This document shows, piece by piece, positions 1-10,489 of a stretch of 64,000 nt of DNA. Origin of the DNA: Diphasiastrum complanatum. Its lineage: Eukaryota; Streptophyta; Lycopodiopsida; Lycopodiales; Lycopodiaceae. The position numbers were made by a program, and so were the translations under genes. Location of the stretch: contig CM055113.1 of assembly GCA_029204225.1 (NCBI GenBank), positions 21,709,605-21,773,604 on the forward strand, in the 5' to 3' direction. Under the pieces are notes generated by a model. The model ran no database searches and was not told where the DNA came from. It saw only the letters and a program-made list of their open reading frames with translations. Numbering within the stretch: position 1 is the first letter of the stretch; each line of letters starts with the position of its first letter.

Positions 1-278
1 TCTATTTACAGTAAGTATTCCATTTTTGGTGATATTTGGATGTTTGATCAAGTTCTAGCATGATTTTGCATTGCTTTGTTGATCAAATCTTACTAACCTT
101 TGTTTTGTGAGTTGAACTTGTGGATCAAAAGCATATTTCAGGTCTATTGAAGATCAGAGGCTGAAAAGAAACTATTTTGGATCAGATCATAACACCTAAT
201 CATTTGTGATTGTGAGGCTTGTGCATATTCAATACTAACAATGTTCTTTTCAATCCTATTGTTGACAATCTCCATTCT

Positions 279-343
279 TGGATGAACACTCTCCTTAAGT
301 GGATGAAACTTCTCCTTAAGTGGATGACAAATGCTCTTTTGAG
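279..343 (+). repeat. 21-bp tandem repeat in the Copia-1 leader
   Basis: Two adjacent 21-base units (279-299 and 300-320) read TGGATGAA, a variable triplet or so, then CTCCTTAAG. A third, more diverged unit starts at 321, and related TGGATGA/GGGTGAA words continue to about 415. The repeat lies in untranslated leader sequence upstream of gag. Confidence 0.7.
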
Positions 344-497
344 TGAGTTGTAATTCTCCTAAAGGCTGAGCAAAGCTCCCATTTGGATGAAAGATCCCCT
401 TTTTTGGGTGAACATATTGTAAGCTCCATTGTGAAGAGCATATTGTAAAGATTGTCATCAATTTTGGCATAAATTTTGGTGTACTTTGTTGAGCATG

Positions 498-985
498 TAA
501 GTAACTCTCCTTATGTAATTTGATTGGAGCATTTGCTGGAAGGTGTTAACCATTATGCAAGTGTGTTTTCAGGTTCTTAACAGGTTGAGGAACATTCTCA
601 TGTGAAGTGATCTTAGATCTACATCTAAACACCAAGATTTGACAAGATAGTGAAGCTAGTCTTGTGATTCACTAAGTGTGCTCATTCATTCACCTCTAAA
701 TCTTGTATTTATCACTTGCTGGAGTTTATAAACTTTTAGAAGTGTGGTTTACATGTGGTTTTACAGGTTGAATCAATATCTTAGTGTGTTGATCATATGT
801 TGATCAAGTTTGTTCATTACTAGGTAATCTTGGCATCCTAGTTTTGGGTATTTTCTAAGAATGCAAGTAACTCTTCACACCATAACTTGATTTGGTCACT
901 TGCTGGAAAGTTTGAGAGCTTAAGCAAGAGTGTGTTCAGGTTGGTTTGATTTTGTAATCCATTCTTAGTGTGTGCAAAGTGTTGC
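498..985 (+). repeat. Degenerate ~185-bp repeat modules in the Copia-1 leader, intron-like in composition
   Basis: Three diverged copies of a module are centred near 530, 712 and 898. Each contains TTGCTGGA followed some tens of bases later by a TGTG-rich stretch and CAGGTT. Two modules (near 488 and 863) open with a GTAAGTAACT or GCAAGTAACT word, and each module closes with a TTTCAG, TTACAG or TTCAG word followed by GTT. They therefore look like repeated intron or splice-signal modules. Similar signals (GTAAGT near 11, TACTAAC near 91, TTTCAG near 137) occur in the first 150 bases. Whether any is spliced is unknown. Confidence 0.5.
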
Positions 986-1151
986 ATGTGTTTCAATCTT
1001 CCTTTCTATGCTTGGAAACCATCTAGGTTCAAGATAGAAGTGTTTTAGGGTCCTAAATCTTCATAGATCTCTTTATCTATCATTTGTTGAGAGAAAAGTG
1101 AGTGCTAAGTGCTTTAGGACAGAACCTAAAAGTTGAAGAAACATTAGAATC

Positions 1152-1976
1152 ATGGCTTCCAATGGTGGGATCATGCTAGAGTCTAGTGAAAGGTTGAGTT
1201 CATCAAACTACTCTACTTGGAAAGTGAGGATGGAGTCCTTACTTGAGTTGAATGAACTCATGGACATAGTTGCAGAAATTGAAGAGAGACCTCTCACACT
1301 TCAAGAGCAACAAAGGTTTGATAAGAAGGCCAAAAGGGCTCTTCATATCATTAAAATGAATGTTACAAATGAACTTCTCAAGGAAGTTGGAAAGTGTCAA
1401 AGTGCAAGTGAGGCATGGAATGCCTTAAAGAAGCTCTTTGAATCAAAGTCCACATCTAGGGTATTGACCCTAAGGAGACAAATATTTTCTAGTAGGCAAA
1501 GAGAGGGTGAAAGTGCTCATGCATTTATCTTGAGAGTTAAGTCCCTAAGTGATGATTTAGCATGCATTGATGAGAACATAAAAGATGGTGAAATAGTCCA
1601 AGTTATGTTGAATGGTTTGCTAAATGAACATGCTAACCTTGTGCAAAGTTTTGCCATTCAAAGAGTCTTGCCAAGTGTGGTTGACTTGCAAGAAATCTTA
1701 TTGGCTGAAGAACATAGGTTGCAATCAAAGCTTGATGGTGCATCCTTGCAAGGTGGAGGTGAAGAGGCTTTCTTCACAAAAGGCAAATTCAAGGGCAAAG
1801 GTAAAGGCAAAGGGAAATGGTCCAAAGGTGGTAACTTTGATCATGATGATCACTCTTCCTCTTCCTCTTCTACTAAGAACAATAAGTCAAAGTTCAAGTG
1901 CTTTTATTGTGGGATAAAAGGTCATTTTGCAAATGAATGTTATAAGAAGAAAAGAGAGCAAGGAGAGAGGCAATGA
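1152..1976 (+). CDS. gag: Copia-1 Gag (capsid/nucleocapsid) protein
   Basis: The reading frame encodes 274 residues of a plant Copia Gag. The N-terminal part has the W-K-V-R-M-E-S motif near residue 24 and the usual alpha-helical capsid region (UBN2/Gag-polypeptide type). A Lys/Gly-rich basic stretch follows near residues 205-225. A CCHC zinc knuckle, C-FY-C-GIKG-H-FANE-C, lies at residues 250-263 and would bind genomic RNA in the virus-like particle. The start ATG has A at -3 and G at +4, and aligns with the Gag starts of Copia-D and Copia-G in this window. The frame ends at a single TGA (1974-1976), and the same frame continues directly into pol. Copia elements normally carry one Gag-Pol frame, so this is either a mutation (CGA to TGA is the simplest) or a readthrough codon. 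Confidence 0.92.
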   Translation: MASNGGIMLESSERLSSSNYSTWKVRMESLLELNELMDIVAEIEERPLTLQEQQRFDKKAKRALHIIKMNVTNELLKEVGKCQSASEAWNALKKLFESKSTSRVLTLRRQIFSSRQREGESAHAFILRVKSLSDDLACIDENIKDGEIVQVMLNGLLNEHANLVQSFAIQRVLPSVVDLQEILLAEEHRLQSKLDGASLQGGGEEAFFTKGKFKGKGKGKGKWSKGGNFDHDDHSSSSSSTKNNKSKFKCFYCGIKGHFANECYKKKREQGERQ

Positions 1977-2024
1977 AATCTTACAATAGATGAGGAAGAA
2001 CATAACACATGTGAATCACTTGTT

Positions 2025-5000
2025 ATGACTTCAAGTTTGTTAGCCAACATAGATGATAATGATCCTTGGTGGATTGATAGTGGAGCCTCATCTCACATGA
2101 CAAGACATAAGGAATACTTTACATCCTTATTGTCTTATGAGGGAGAAGGTAACATCATCTACACTGCAAATGATGGTCAATGTGACATCAAAGGCATAGG
2201 CACTATTCCTATTTCCCTTTCAACAAATAGGAAAGCAAATCTTGAAAATGTTTTGTACATTCCTTCAATCACTAAGAATTTGCTTAGTGTAAGTCAAATG
2301 ATTGACAAAGGACTTGATGTGGAGTTCATTGGAGATGCATGTTTGATAAGTAAATGTGGATCCTTGATTGCTCAAGGTAGGAGGCATGGTAAACTTTTCA
2401 AGCTTGATGCATGTGTGATCTCTAATCATGAAGGATGTATGGCTAGGGAGCAATTGACAAACCAAGAAGTTTGGCACAAGAGGTTGGGCCATCCCAACTT
2501 CAAATCTTTGGAGGTAATGGCAAAGAAAGAGCTTGTTCTTGGTCTCCCTAAAAGTCTTGTTGCAAACAATAGTGTTTGTGAACATTGTGCCTTGTCCAAA
2601 TCTCATAGACTTGCTTATTCTAGATCTACTTCTAGATCTAAAGAAGCTTTTCAACTTGTGCATTCTGATATTCATTCTTCTAGTACAACTAGCAATGGTG
2701 GGGCAAAGATGTATGCAACTTTCATTGATGACTTTAGTAGGTATACTTGGATCTATCTTCTTAAAAGTAAGGATGAAGTGTTTGCTGCATTTGTCAAGTT
2801 CAAGAATGAAATGGAAAACCAATTCAATACAAAGATCAAATGCTTAAGATCTGATAATGGAGGGGAATACACCTCAAATAGGTTCAAAGACTTTTGTATA
2901 GCACATGGGATTAAGAGGGAGATGTCTAGTCCTAGGACTCCACAACAGAATGGAGTGGCCGAGAGGAAGAATAGAACCCTTTGTGAATGTGCCAAGGCAA
3001 TGAGACTACATGCTAATCTTGCTAAGTCTTTTTGGGGGGAAGCTTTAGCATGTGCTAACTATCTATGTAATAGATGGACAAGTGCTTCCTTGGATGGTAA
3101 AACTCCTCATGAGGTTCTTTATGGTAGAAGGCCGAGTGTCAAGCATTGTAGGATCTTTGGATGTACATGTTTTGTCAATATCACACTTGATGATAGAACT
3201 AAAGAAGATCCTTCATCAAAGAAGGGTGTGTTTGTTGGCTATAGTGAAGTAAGCAAGGCTTACAAAGTGTACATTCCTTCTACAAAGAAAGTTGTCATAA
3301 GTAGGGATGTCATCTTTCATGAAGAGAATGTTTCCAATGTTGTTGATGTTGATGTTGATGTGCCTACTAATCATCATGATGTGCAAGATGTCTTGGATGA
3401 AGATGGAGATGCCACTCCAAAGCAAACTTCAAGGAATACTCAAAGGCAAAGGGCTAAGCCATCAAGGCTAACCTATGATGAAAAAGGAAAGCAAGTGGTG
3501 GACAACTCTAACTTTGCTTTTCTTACCTCTTTTGATGAACCAACTTGTGTAAGTGAAGCAATTCAAAAGAAGGAATGGATCCAAGCCATGGATCATGAGC
3601 ATCAAGCACTCATCAAAAGCAACACATGGAGGTTGGTAAAGCTTCCAAAGGACAAGAAGGCAATTGGTTGTAAGTGGATCTTCAAGATCAAGACAAATCA
3701 AGATGGATCAATCAACAAGTACAAGGCAAGGTTGGTGGCAAAGGGGTATGCTCAAGAATATGGTATTGACTATGATGAGACCTTTGCACCCGTGGCAAAG
3801 ATGGTAACTATTCGAATCCTAATCTCTCTTGCAACTCTTTATGATTGGGATATGTGGCAAATGGATGTTACTAATGCCTTCTTGAATGGTGATCTTGAAG
3901 AAGATATTTACATGGAGCAACCCGAGGGCTATGTTTCACATGATGAGCCTAATCATGTGTGCTATCTCCAAAAGAGTTTGTATGGGCTAAAGCAAGCACC
4001 AAGGAGTTGGTATGCTAAGCTCAATTCCTTCTTACTTTCTCAAAACTTTGTTATGAGTGAGTATGATCATTCTCTCTACTTTAGATTGAATGAAAATGAT
4101 ATCACTTTACTTTTGATCTATGTTGATGACATTATCTTAAGTGGTGGTAACAATCTAGATATAGATGAAATCAAGATGGCACTCAAAAGAGAGTTTGAAA
4201 TTCAAGATCTTGGTAAACTTCATTATATCTTAGGAATAGAGATTATTAGAACTTCTAAATCTACATTCATATGTCAAGAAAAGTATGTTAACTCTATTCT
4301 AAAAAGGTTTCATATGGAAGATTGTAAAGTTGTTTCTACTCCTATGGAATCAAATGTAAAGCTAACTACAAGAAGTAATGAAAGATCCTTCAAGGACATT
4401 ACTCTCTATAGAAAGCTAATAGGATCTCTTATATGGTTAACCATCACAAGACCTGATCTAAGCTTTGTGGTTGGTAAACTAAGTCAATTTATGCAAGATC
4501 CTAGTGAGGCTCATTGGAAGCTAGGAAAGAGAGTACTTAGATACATCTCGGGATCTAGAGATTTTGGCATCTTGTATGGAGGTACTACACCTAACCTTTG
4601 TGGATTTTCAGATTCAGATTTTGCAGGTGATCAAATGGATAGGAAGTCAAAAAGTGCCTTTGCAATCTATCTTGGAGATGGAGTGGTCTCATGGCTATCA
4701 AAGAAGCAACCAACTATCTCTCTATCTTCCACCGAAGCCGAGTACAAGGCATTAACAACATGCACCAAGGAGATTCTTTGGATCAAGAGGATGTTATTGG
4801 ATCTTCACTTGCTGGAACCAGAGAAGACTCCAATCATACTTTGTGATAACCTTTCAGCCCAAAGCTTGGCAAGCAATCCTGTTTTTCATGCAAGGAGCAA
4901 GCACATTGAGATTGCTCACCATTTTGTGAGAGATCAAGTCATTGCCAAAGAGGTGGAGCTTCAACATGTCTCTTCAAAGGAGTGTGTGGCTGATATCTTC

Positions 5001-5105
5001 ACCAAACCATTGGGAAAGGACCTATATTTAATGCATAGATCTAATCTTGGAATGTGCTCAAAGACTATGTTGAAACTAGCATCCAATGTTGAAGAGGGAG
5101 TGTGA
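2025..5105 (+). CDS. pol: Copia-1 Pol polyprotein (protease, integrase, RT, RNase H)
   Basis: This frame of 1,026 residues is uninterrupted, and upstream it stays open in the same frame back to the TGA at 1974. Domains in order: retropepsin with D-S-G-A at residues 18-21; GAG-pre-integrase with W-H-K-R-L-G-H-P near 150; integrase HHCC cysteines (C-EH-C) near 186; DDE core with Asp in H-S-D-I-H near 214, Asp in L-R-S-D-N-G-G-E-Y near 278 and Glu in G-V-A-E-R-K-N near 312; RT with M-D-V-T-N-A-F near 613 and catalytic Y-V-D-D near 700; RNase H with D-S-D-F near 863, S-T-E-A-E-Y near 903 and D-N-L-S-A-Q near 940. All catalytic residues are present, so the enzymes could be functional. The true Pol start is not an ATG; the protein would be released from Gag-Pol. 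The stop codon overlaps the first bases of the 3' LTR. Confidence 0.95.
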   Translation: MTSSLLANIDDNDPWWIDSGASSHMTRHKEYFTSLLSYEGEGNIIYTANDGQCDIKGIGTIPISLSTNRKANLENVLYIPSITKNLLSVSQMIDKGLDVEFIGDACLISKCGSLIAQGRRHGKLFKLDACVISNHEGCMAREQLTNQEVWHKRLGHPNFKSLEVMAKKELVLGLPKSLVANNSVCEHCALSKSHRLAYSRSTSRSKEAFQLVHSDIHSSSTTSNGGAKMYATFIDDFSRYTWIYLLKSKDEVFAAFVKFKNEMENQFNTKIKCLRSDNGGEYTSNRFKDFCIAHGIKREMSSPRTPQQNGVAERKNRTLCECAKAMRLHANLAKSFWGEALACANYLCNRWTSASLDGKTPHEVLYGRRPSVKHCRIFGCTCFVNITLDDRTKEDPSSKKGVFVGYSEVSKAYKVYIPSTKKVVISRDVIFHEENVSNVVDVDVDVPTNHHDVQDVLDEDGDATPKQTSRNTQRQRAKPSRLTYDEKGKQVVDNSNFAFLTSFDEPTCVSEAIQKKEWIQAMDHEHQALIKSNTWRLVKLPKDKKAIGCKWIFKIKTNQDGSINKYKARLVAKGYAQEYGIDYDETFAPVAKMVTIRILISLATLYDWDMWQMDVTNAFLNGDLEEDIYMEQPEGYVSHDEPNHVCYLQKSLYGLKQAPRSWYAKLNSFLLSQNFVMSEYDHSLYFRLNENDITLLLIYVDDIILSGGNNLDIDEIKMALKREFEIQDLGKLHYILGIEIIRTSKSTFICQEKYVNSILKRFHMEDCKVVSTPMESNVKLTTRSNERSFKDITLYRKLIGSLIWLTITRPDLSFVVGKLSQFMQDPSEAHWKLGKRVLRYISGSRDFGILYGGTTPNLCGFSDSDFAGDQMDRKSKSAFAIYLGDGVVSWLSKKQPTISLSSTEAEYKALTTCTKEILWIKRMLLDLHLLEPEKTPIILCDNLSAQSLASNPVFHARSKHIEIAHHFVRDQVIAKEVELQHVSSKECVADIFTKPLGKDLYLMHRSNLGMCSKTMLKLASNVEEGV
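5091..5100 (+). promoter_or_regulatory. Polypurine tract of Copia-1
   Basis: GAAGAGGGAG lies directly before the LTR start TGTGAAAA, the expected site for plus-strand DNA priming. Confidence 0.85.
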
Positions 5106-5755
5106 AAATTGTCAACATTTCCTAGCTAGTTTGAGGCCTAAATTGGCTAAAATTGTAAATAGTTTTGGTTCTGGAGTTTCACACGTGTGAACCAGGCCAC
5201 AATGTTTTTATTTACTGTATTTTTTCAGTATGATGAAGTGTCAAACTTCATACCCTTCAAAATGAGACCATTTTGATGTATTTTGGTCATATAAGCCATT
5301 TTTAGCTATTTTTCCTATATAGGGAATATCTAGGGTCAAGTACCTTCTAGAGAGAGGAGAGAGAGTCATCTTCCTCATCCATAAATAGTAGGGAAGTCGT
5401 GGAGAACAGGTTGGAGAAACCTTTTGTATGCTTCATTGAGATCAATAGATCATTGTCATTGTTTCTTCCTCCATTGAGAGCATTGTTGTGTGTATTGTCT
5501 TCAAGCTATTGTGTATGATCTTAGGTGCTTTCCAAAAGTGATAGGCTGATGTATTATGGACTGTATAATGCTATTTTGGGCCGCACTTGATGTTTATGGA
5601 AGTTTCCATTTGTGATAAATGCTTTTTGATCAAGTTCTTTGCATTCTAGGTAGCATAGAATGTGTTGCCAATTCCTAGCTTATGTAGTTTGGAGTGCAAG
5701 CATTCAAGCCAATGATCTTGGAGTTTAGATCCACTTAGGATCTGTATTTTTCACA
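5101..5755 (+). mobile_element. Copia-1 3' LTR (655 bp)
   Basis: The LTR starts TGTGAAAA and ends TTTTCACA, a perfect 8-bp terminal inverted repeat with canonical TG..CA ends. It contains the palindrome TTCACACGTGTGAA near 5178 with a CACGTG G-box core, and a purine-rich AGAGAGAGGAGAGAGAG stretch near 5350. The LTRs of Copia-D and Copia-G also carry CACGTG palindromes and GAGTAGAGAGAG words, which links these three families. Confidence 0.88.
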
Positions 5756-7361
5756 TGCCCTTCAGGTGGAGAACGTATTTTTTCACATGATTAGAACCAG
5801 CAGACTACCTATTAGGTATATCAATGAGTCTGTAGCCTACCTTGTTCAGGAGCCAACGACTGTCGAAGAGGCACTCAGTCAGCTCGATTCCGATGTTTGG
5901 AAAGAAGCTATGGATAAAGAGTATTCATCTCTTATCAAGAACCAGACATGGACGACTATCGAATTACCTGCTAGCAGAAATGTAGTTGATTGCAAATGGA
6001 TTTTCAAAGTCAAGTACAAAGCAAACGGAAGCATCGATAGAAGAAAAGCTCGACTTGTCGCTAGAGGATTTTCTCAAGTATAAAACGTCGATAACATTGA
6101 GACCTTCAGTCAAGTAGTCAAGCATTCTTCCATTCAACTTTTATTATCGTTTGTTGCTGCAGCAGATTTGGAAATACATTAAATGGATGTACAAACAGCA
6201 TATCTCAAGAGAGTTATTGAAGAAGACATTTACATGGTGCAACCCGAAGGGTATATTATCGAAGGTAAATACAATCATGTGTGTAAACTTAATAAAGCAC
6301 TTTATGGCTTGAAGCAATATGTTCGAGCATGGTTTCAAAGGATCAATACTTTCCTCATTGATCACGGCTACACACCAAGCTTCGAATGTTTATTTCAAGA
6401 CAGTGCAACAGTCTTTTATCATTATCACTCTATATGTGGATGACACATTGCTCTTCGGCAACAGTATCGATTTGATAAAAGAAGACAAGACAATGCTATC
6501 TTCTGAATTCGACATGACCGATCTTGGCGAAGCTCATTTATGTCTTGGTTTTTAACTCCACAGAGACAGAATTCAAAAATTGATCTACATTACTCAACAG
6601 AGGTACATCTACAATATGTTAATCAAATACAATCTGGTTAATTGCAAGTTAGCTCTCTCACCAATGGAACCAGGTCTCAAATTGTCAAAGGACCAGTGTC
6701 CTCAAACAATTCAAGAGAAGGAGCAGATGCGTGAGTTTCATTATCATTCGATAATAGGATCTCTTATATACGCAATGATCTGGCCCAGGCCGAGACATAG
6801 TTTTTGCAATCAGCTCTCTAAGTGAGTTTATGACTAACCCTAGTATAACACACTAGAAGGCTCTTATCAAAGTCATGAGATATCTTCGAGCTACTATGGA
6901 CTTTTGCATTTGTTATGGAACAGTTGAGAACGACAAACTCAATCCACTTTTGGATTTACATTCTTCATCAACAATGGTCCTATTTCCTAAAACAGTCACA
7001 AGCAATCTTCGATAGCTCTATTTTCTACATAATCAGAGTATATCGCAGCCTCACAAGCTACAAAGGAAGTAATTTGGTTGAGAAACTTACTTTCAGATAT
7101 CAGTCTGAATCAATATGCTCCGACATTATTATTTTGTGATAATCAAAGTGTCATGGCCTTGTCAGCCAACCCTAGATTTCATTCTAGGAGTAAGCACATT
7201 AAACTTAAGTATCACTATGTCAGAAGCAAAGTTCTCGACAAAGAGGTCAGATTGCAGTACTCTCGAACACAAGATATGACAGCAGATATTTTTACCAAAG
7301 CATTAAGCTTGGATATACACAAAAAGTTCTGTGCAAGTCTAAGTTTAAAGGTCAAGGCATT
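5756..7361 (+). pseudogene. Broken Copia pol fragment: RT and RNase H
   Basis: The fragment begins at the Copia-1 3' LTR boundary in the connector before RT and runs through RT to the RNase H end. Recognisable blocks are W-K-E-A-M-D-K-E-Y-S-S-L-I-K-N (near 5900), C-K-W-I-F-K-V-K (5990), M-D-V-Q-T-A-Y (6183), A-L-Y-G-L-K-Q (6297), the Y-V-D-D site (6432), C-D-N-Q-S-V-M (7135) and A-D-I-F-T-K-A-L (7281). In-frame stops at about 6081 and 6181 and several frameshifts break it; at 6181 the usual I-H-Q-M-D-V-Q has TAA in place of Gln. It closely resembles the start of RT in Copia-F (47.3 kb), so it is the same family. Its 5' half presumably lies on the other side of Copia-1, outside the window. Confidence 0.85.
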
Positions 7362-7856
7362 TGTCATGCCCATGACCGGTCTCGGGTAGCGTGTCCACAC
7401 TAGGGACCAGTAAACCAACAACCCATAAGTTAATTGTGACTATAAGGGAATTGGGTCCCTTATGTGTACATGGTCATAATTAATGGTTGTAGGCCTAAAT
7501 ACTTGATGGTGGATTTGTATGGGTTTATCAGTGAGTCATTGGGGAACTGGATGACATAGCCCAAATAGGCTGCAGATGTGTCCAGTGAGGTGTCACAGTG
7601 CATTTCTAGTGGTGCATGGGCCTTGGAGGGTATAAGTATACCTATTGGGCTCTCACTAGTGTATGCTTGATAGCCTGACCAGTGGCAAGATGCTGCTGGT
7701 GTGATGCCATACTCCTCTTTGTGATTGATGCATAGCTTGGGGGCTAGATCCGTTCGATCTAGGTTTGGTTGGGTTGGTTTGTCCACCATTAGATTCCCTT
7801 ATGTTTCTAGTGATTGTCATGCTTAGAATAGGATTCTTGGATTGAGGACTTTATAT
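7362..7856 (+). mobile_element. LTR-like block following the Copia fragment
   Basis: The Copia RNase H frame runs out just before TGTCATGCCC, and a tRNA-Met primer-binding site lies at 7857. A sequence starting TG and ending directly before a primer-binding site is what a 5' LTR looks like. A TATA-like GGGTATAAGTATACC lies near 7637. No second copy was found, and the right end is TATAT rather than CA. It could be the Copia fragment's own 3' LTR or the 5' LTR of another element continuing rightward. Confidence 0.4.
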
Positions 7857-7868
7857 TGGTATCAGAGC
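7857..7868 (+). promoter_or_regulatory. Primer-binding site (initiator tRNA-Met)
   Basis: TGGTATCAGAGC is complementary to the 3' end of plant initiator tRNA-Met, the usual minus-strand DNA primer of plant LTR retrotransposons. Only untranslated-looking sequence follows it, so the element body is degraded or replaced. Confidence 0.7.
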
Positions 7869-9721
7869 CAATTCTGAACACGTTTTTGCCATTGATTTGT
7901 GTTCAAGAGAAATCTCGAATTGTGGGGATTTTTCCATTGTGTGATATGGAATCTTGACACTTTTTCGAGAATTCAATGGAGTATGCAATGAAGTGGCGAA
8001 AGGTTCGATGTTTATATACTTCATATTGGTTTTCAGGAAGTAAATTTCCGATTTTCAATTCATTTGTGTTGCCGTTTACTTCATTAAGGACACTTTTACA
8101 TTAGCAACGAGATTGATTAGAGGGAATGCTGGTTTTTATGGCTTTTTGTTTATCAAACAATGATTTAGGTGGTTTTGTTGGCTGTCTTTTGTTTTTTTGT
8201 GAGTCAGTTTTAGCTTGAATCAGAGGAAAAGCAAGAAAAGTAGCACAAAAAAGACTAATCATTGGTTGCTAGTCTTGGTGGGTTTTATAGGATTTGCATG
8301 GTGGTTTCTTGATGGTTCATAGGTTATGTTGTAATTTCTTCAAATTAACAATGTTTTGCAGGTTGGAGTAAATCAGTAAAGCCATCTTTGTGATGGTATA
8401 AACTACTGCAGGGCCTATCTTGTGGTAAAGGGATTGTGCAGCTTGCAAATCTGTGTTTTAAAGAAATTTGGGCAGCATATACTCTGTTTTCCAGCCATAA
8501 TAGAACCTGTGCATATGTAAACTTGTAAACAAACGTTGCTTATGCATAAATGAAAGCATGGCAACAGTGTTAGCATTCTACATTGATGAATTATATTCGC
8601 TTTATTAACTGCAATGGGCAACCAAGAATTGGACACTTGTGTCTAGAAATTCTTGGATATATTTTTTTGACCAAGGTAACATTTTTTTGAAAACAGACAC
8701 AGTAAAAAACGGCCCAAAAGCCTAGATGGAAAGACCAAATAGGAACAAAAAAAGTTGTTTCTCAGTGTGCTTGAAACTGTGGGCGTACCAACTCTATTTG
8801 TTAAAACAAAAGAAGCCGGGTCATTCTTTCCCATTTTTAAATCTGTCACTCAAGGCGGGTAAGGATGAATACTATTATCCTTTCAGTGACCGTAAATATT
8901 GTGAAAAGGGGCGGAAGAATGTATGATTTGTAATTATTTTATGAAGTTGGAATTTGTTAATAATTTCCGAGAACTTCATATATTTGTACTTTTTTCCTGA
9001 CACTTTGATCAGAAAGTGGAGGGCCTTTGTGGAAGAAGAACATGTGGTATGGGATGCAGGCAATTTCAAATGGAAATTTGAAACTAACTGGATCAGTTGA
9101 CCATAGTATGGCCGTAAGTCTAGGTGATGCCAAATACTATCGGTCATAAAACGGGTGTTTTGTCGAAAATTTGAGATATTGGTCATGACCCTTTTTTTTT
9201 GGATATCTCAAATTTATAAAACCGGAAACCCGACAAGCTATTTCTTTATAAAGATATATATTGGTGAATTTCTTAACACTCATTAACCCGATTTTTTGTG
9301 ATGATCCGTTGACCATGGAGATGTCACAAAAATGGTTAATGAAACAGTTTTCTAAAATTGTTTTCTCTACTTGAATCTTTGAGTAATCCTTTTCTGATTT
9401 ACGGGTCAATTCTCAAGCTAGGTAATAAAGAAAATCTTTTGTTAAGTCACTGTGTTGGGACATCATTGGTATTTGCTTACAATGATGCAACACTTCTTTG
9501 GCTTTCAGGATTTCTGTGGATCTCTTCTTTGACTCTTCTCCTAGGCAAATCTCGAATGATTTGCACCCCTTGGAAACTCGTGGCATTTTCTATTGAAAAA
9601 GGAGATAAGTAGGAAAAAAGTGAGTTATCAAGGAGAAACATCGGCCAAAGATTCCAAGAGGAATCTGTTATATCGATGATGGACCTGTTTCTTTAATTAG
9701 AAACGATAGGATATTTGGATA
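7869..9721. other. Non-coding stretch, no gene recognised
   Basis: This is AT-rich sequence downstream of a primer-binding site. Open frames are short (under about 105 residues), have no recognisable motif and are not preserved on one strand. It is probably leader or decayed element sequence. Confidence 0.5.
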
Positions 9722-10489
9722 TTACAGAAATCCTTTACGGATTATAGTTGATACCAGGTTTGAAGATTTAAGGTGGGAAAAAATTAGAAAACACTCTTGT
9801 GGTAGAAAGGTGGCTGATAACAAGTCCGATTGTTTTGTGTCAGAACTATGGAATTCTATTGCAAGATGAATATTTGTTGAAACATGCTCCTTGTGAGAAG
9901 AAGTCAACTTGATCTTAGTGTGGACTGAGATCTTTGGGTTGATGCAAGGGAAGAAATTCATGCTAGCAATATATTCTTTTTGAGTGAATCTCTAGTTGGG
10001 ATTTTTGTTAGTAGCACTCTTTGAGAAACGCTCTCCGTAATGAAATTTGGTTTGGTAACTAGCATACTACCGTCCATAGGCAATCCTAAGGCATGACAGT
10101 AAAACCCCTCTGTGATTATAATCTCTTGATTGCGGACAGTTGTGAAAATATGTCCTTCCTCTGTTTCACCCAAGTTGCGGATCAGCTCATAACAAAGATC
10201 AGTAAGAATAACTGATGGATTGAATTGAAGAAGACCTTCAATTCACGCGCGAACAACTAGTGGTTGTAAGATTGGTAATACTGGCTTTGGATGTGTCTTG
10301 AATACGATTGCCATAGTGCTTGCAAATGTAAACGATGGCAGACAAGAGCTTGATCGCAACAATTCGCAATTTCGGAGAGCAAGAGTGATGGAAAATGGTA
10401 GCGACAACAACTGAAGTGTTTGAGGTTCTAGGCGTATTGATGATATTTTGGCGGATTGGACTACCATTAAATGGAAGCGTGTCCTTCAT
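9722..10489 (-). pseudogene. Unrecognised coding-like fragment on the minus strand
   Basis: Three adjacent minus-strand frames (10,489-10,238, 10,173-9,958 and 9,961-9,722) give protein-like composition. The middle one reads well, with E-L-I-R-N-L-G-E upstream of its first Met and A-L-G-L-P-M-D-G within it. That part resembles the N-terminal region of plant retrotransposon or transposon-associated proteins, in which a helical block precedes a G-x-P motif. This resemblance is only an impression. Stops or frame changes separate the pieces, so it is not an intact gene. It lies left of Gypsy-1 and may belong to another decayed element. Confidence 0.3.

Larger units (their letters stand above)
1..5755 (+). 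mobile_element. Copia-1, nearly complete Ty1/Copia LTR retrotransposon (5' LTR outside the window)
   Basis: Gag, protease, integrase, RT and RNase H follow in Copia order on the plus strand and end in a polypurine tract and a 3' LTR. The 5' LTR is not visible: nothing in the first 1,150 bases matches the 3' LTR, so the window opens inside the leader. Domain content is complete, and the only visible break between gag and pol is one in-frame TGA. This is the youngest-looking element in the window. Its 3' LTR abuts an older Copia pol fragment, which suggests it inserted into that element; the five bases after the LTR (TGCCC) would be its target duplication, but the left copy lies off the window. 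Confidence 0.9.

Noticed and set aside
2265-2822. 185-residue minus-strand frame
   Set aside because: Antisense to the Copia-1 integrase coding region.
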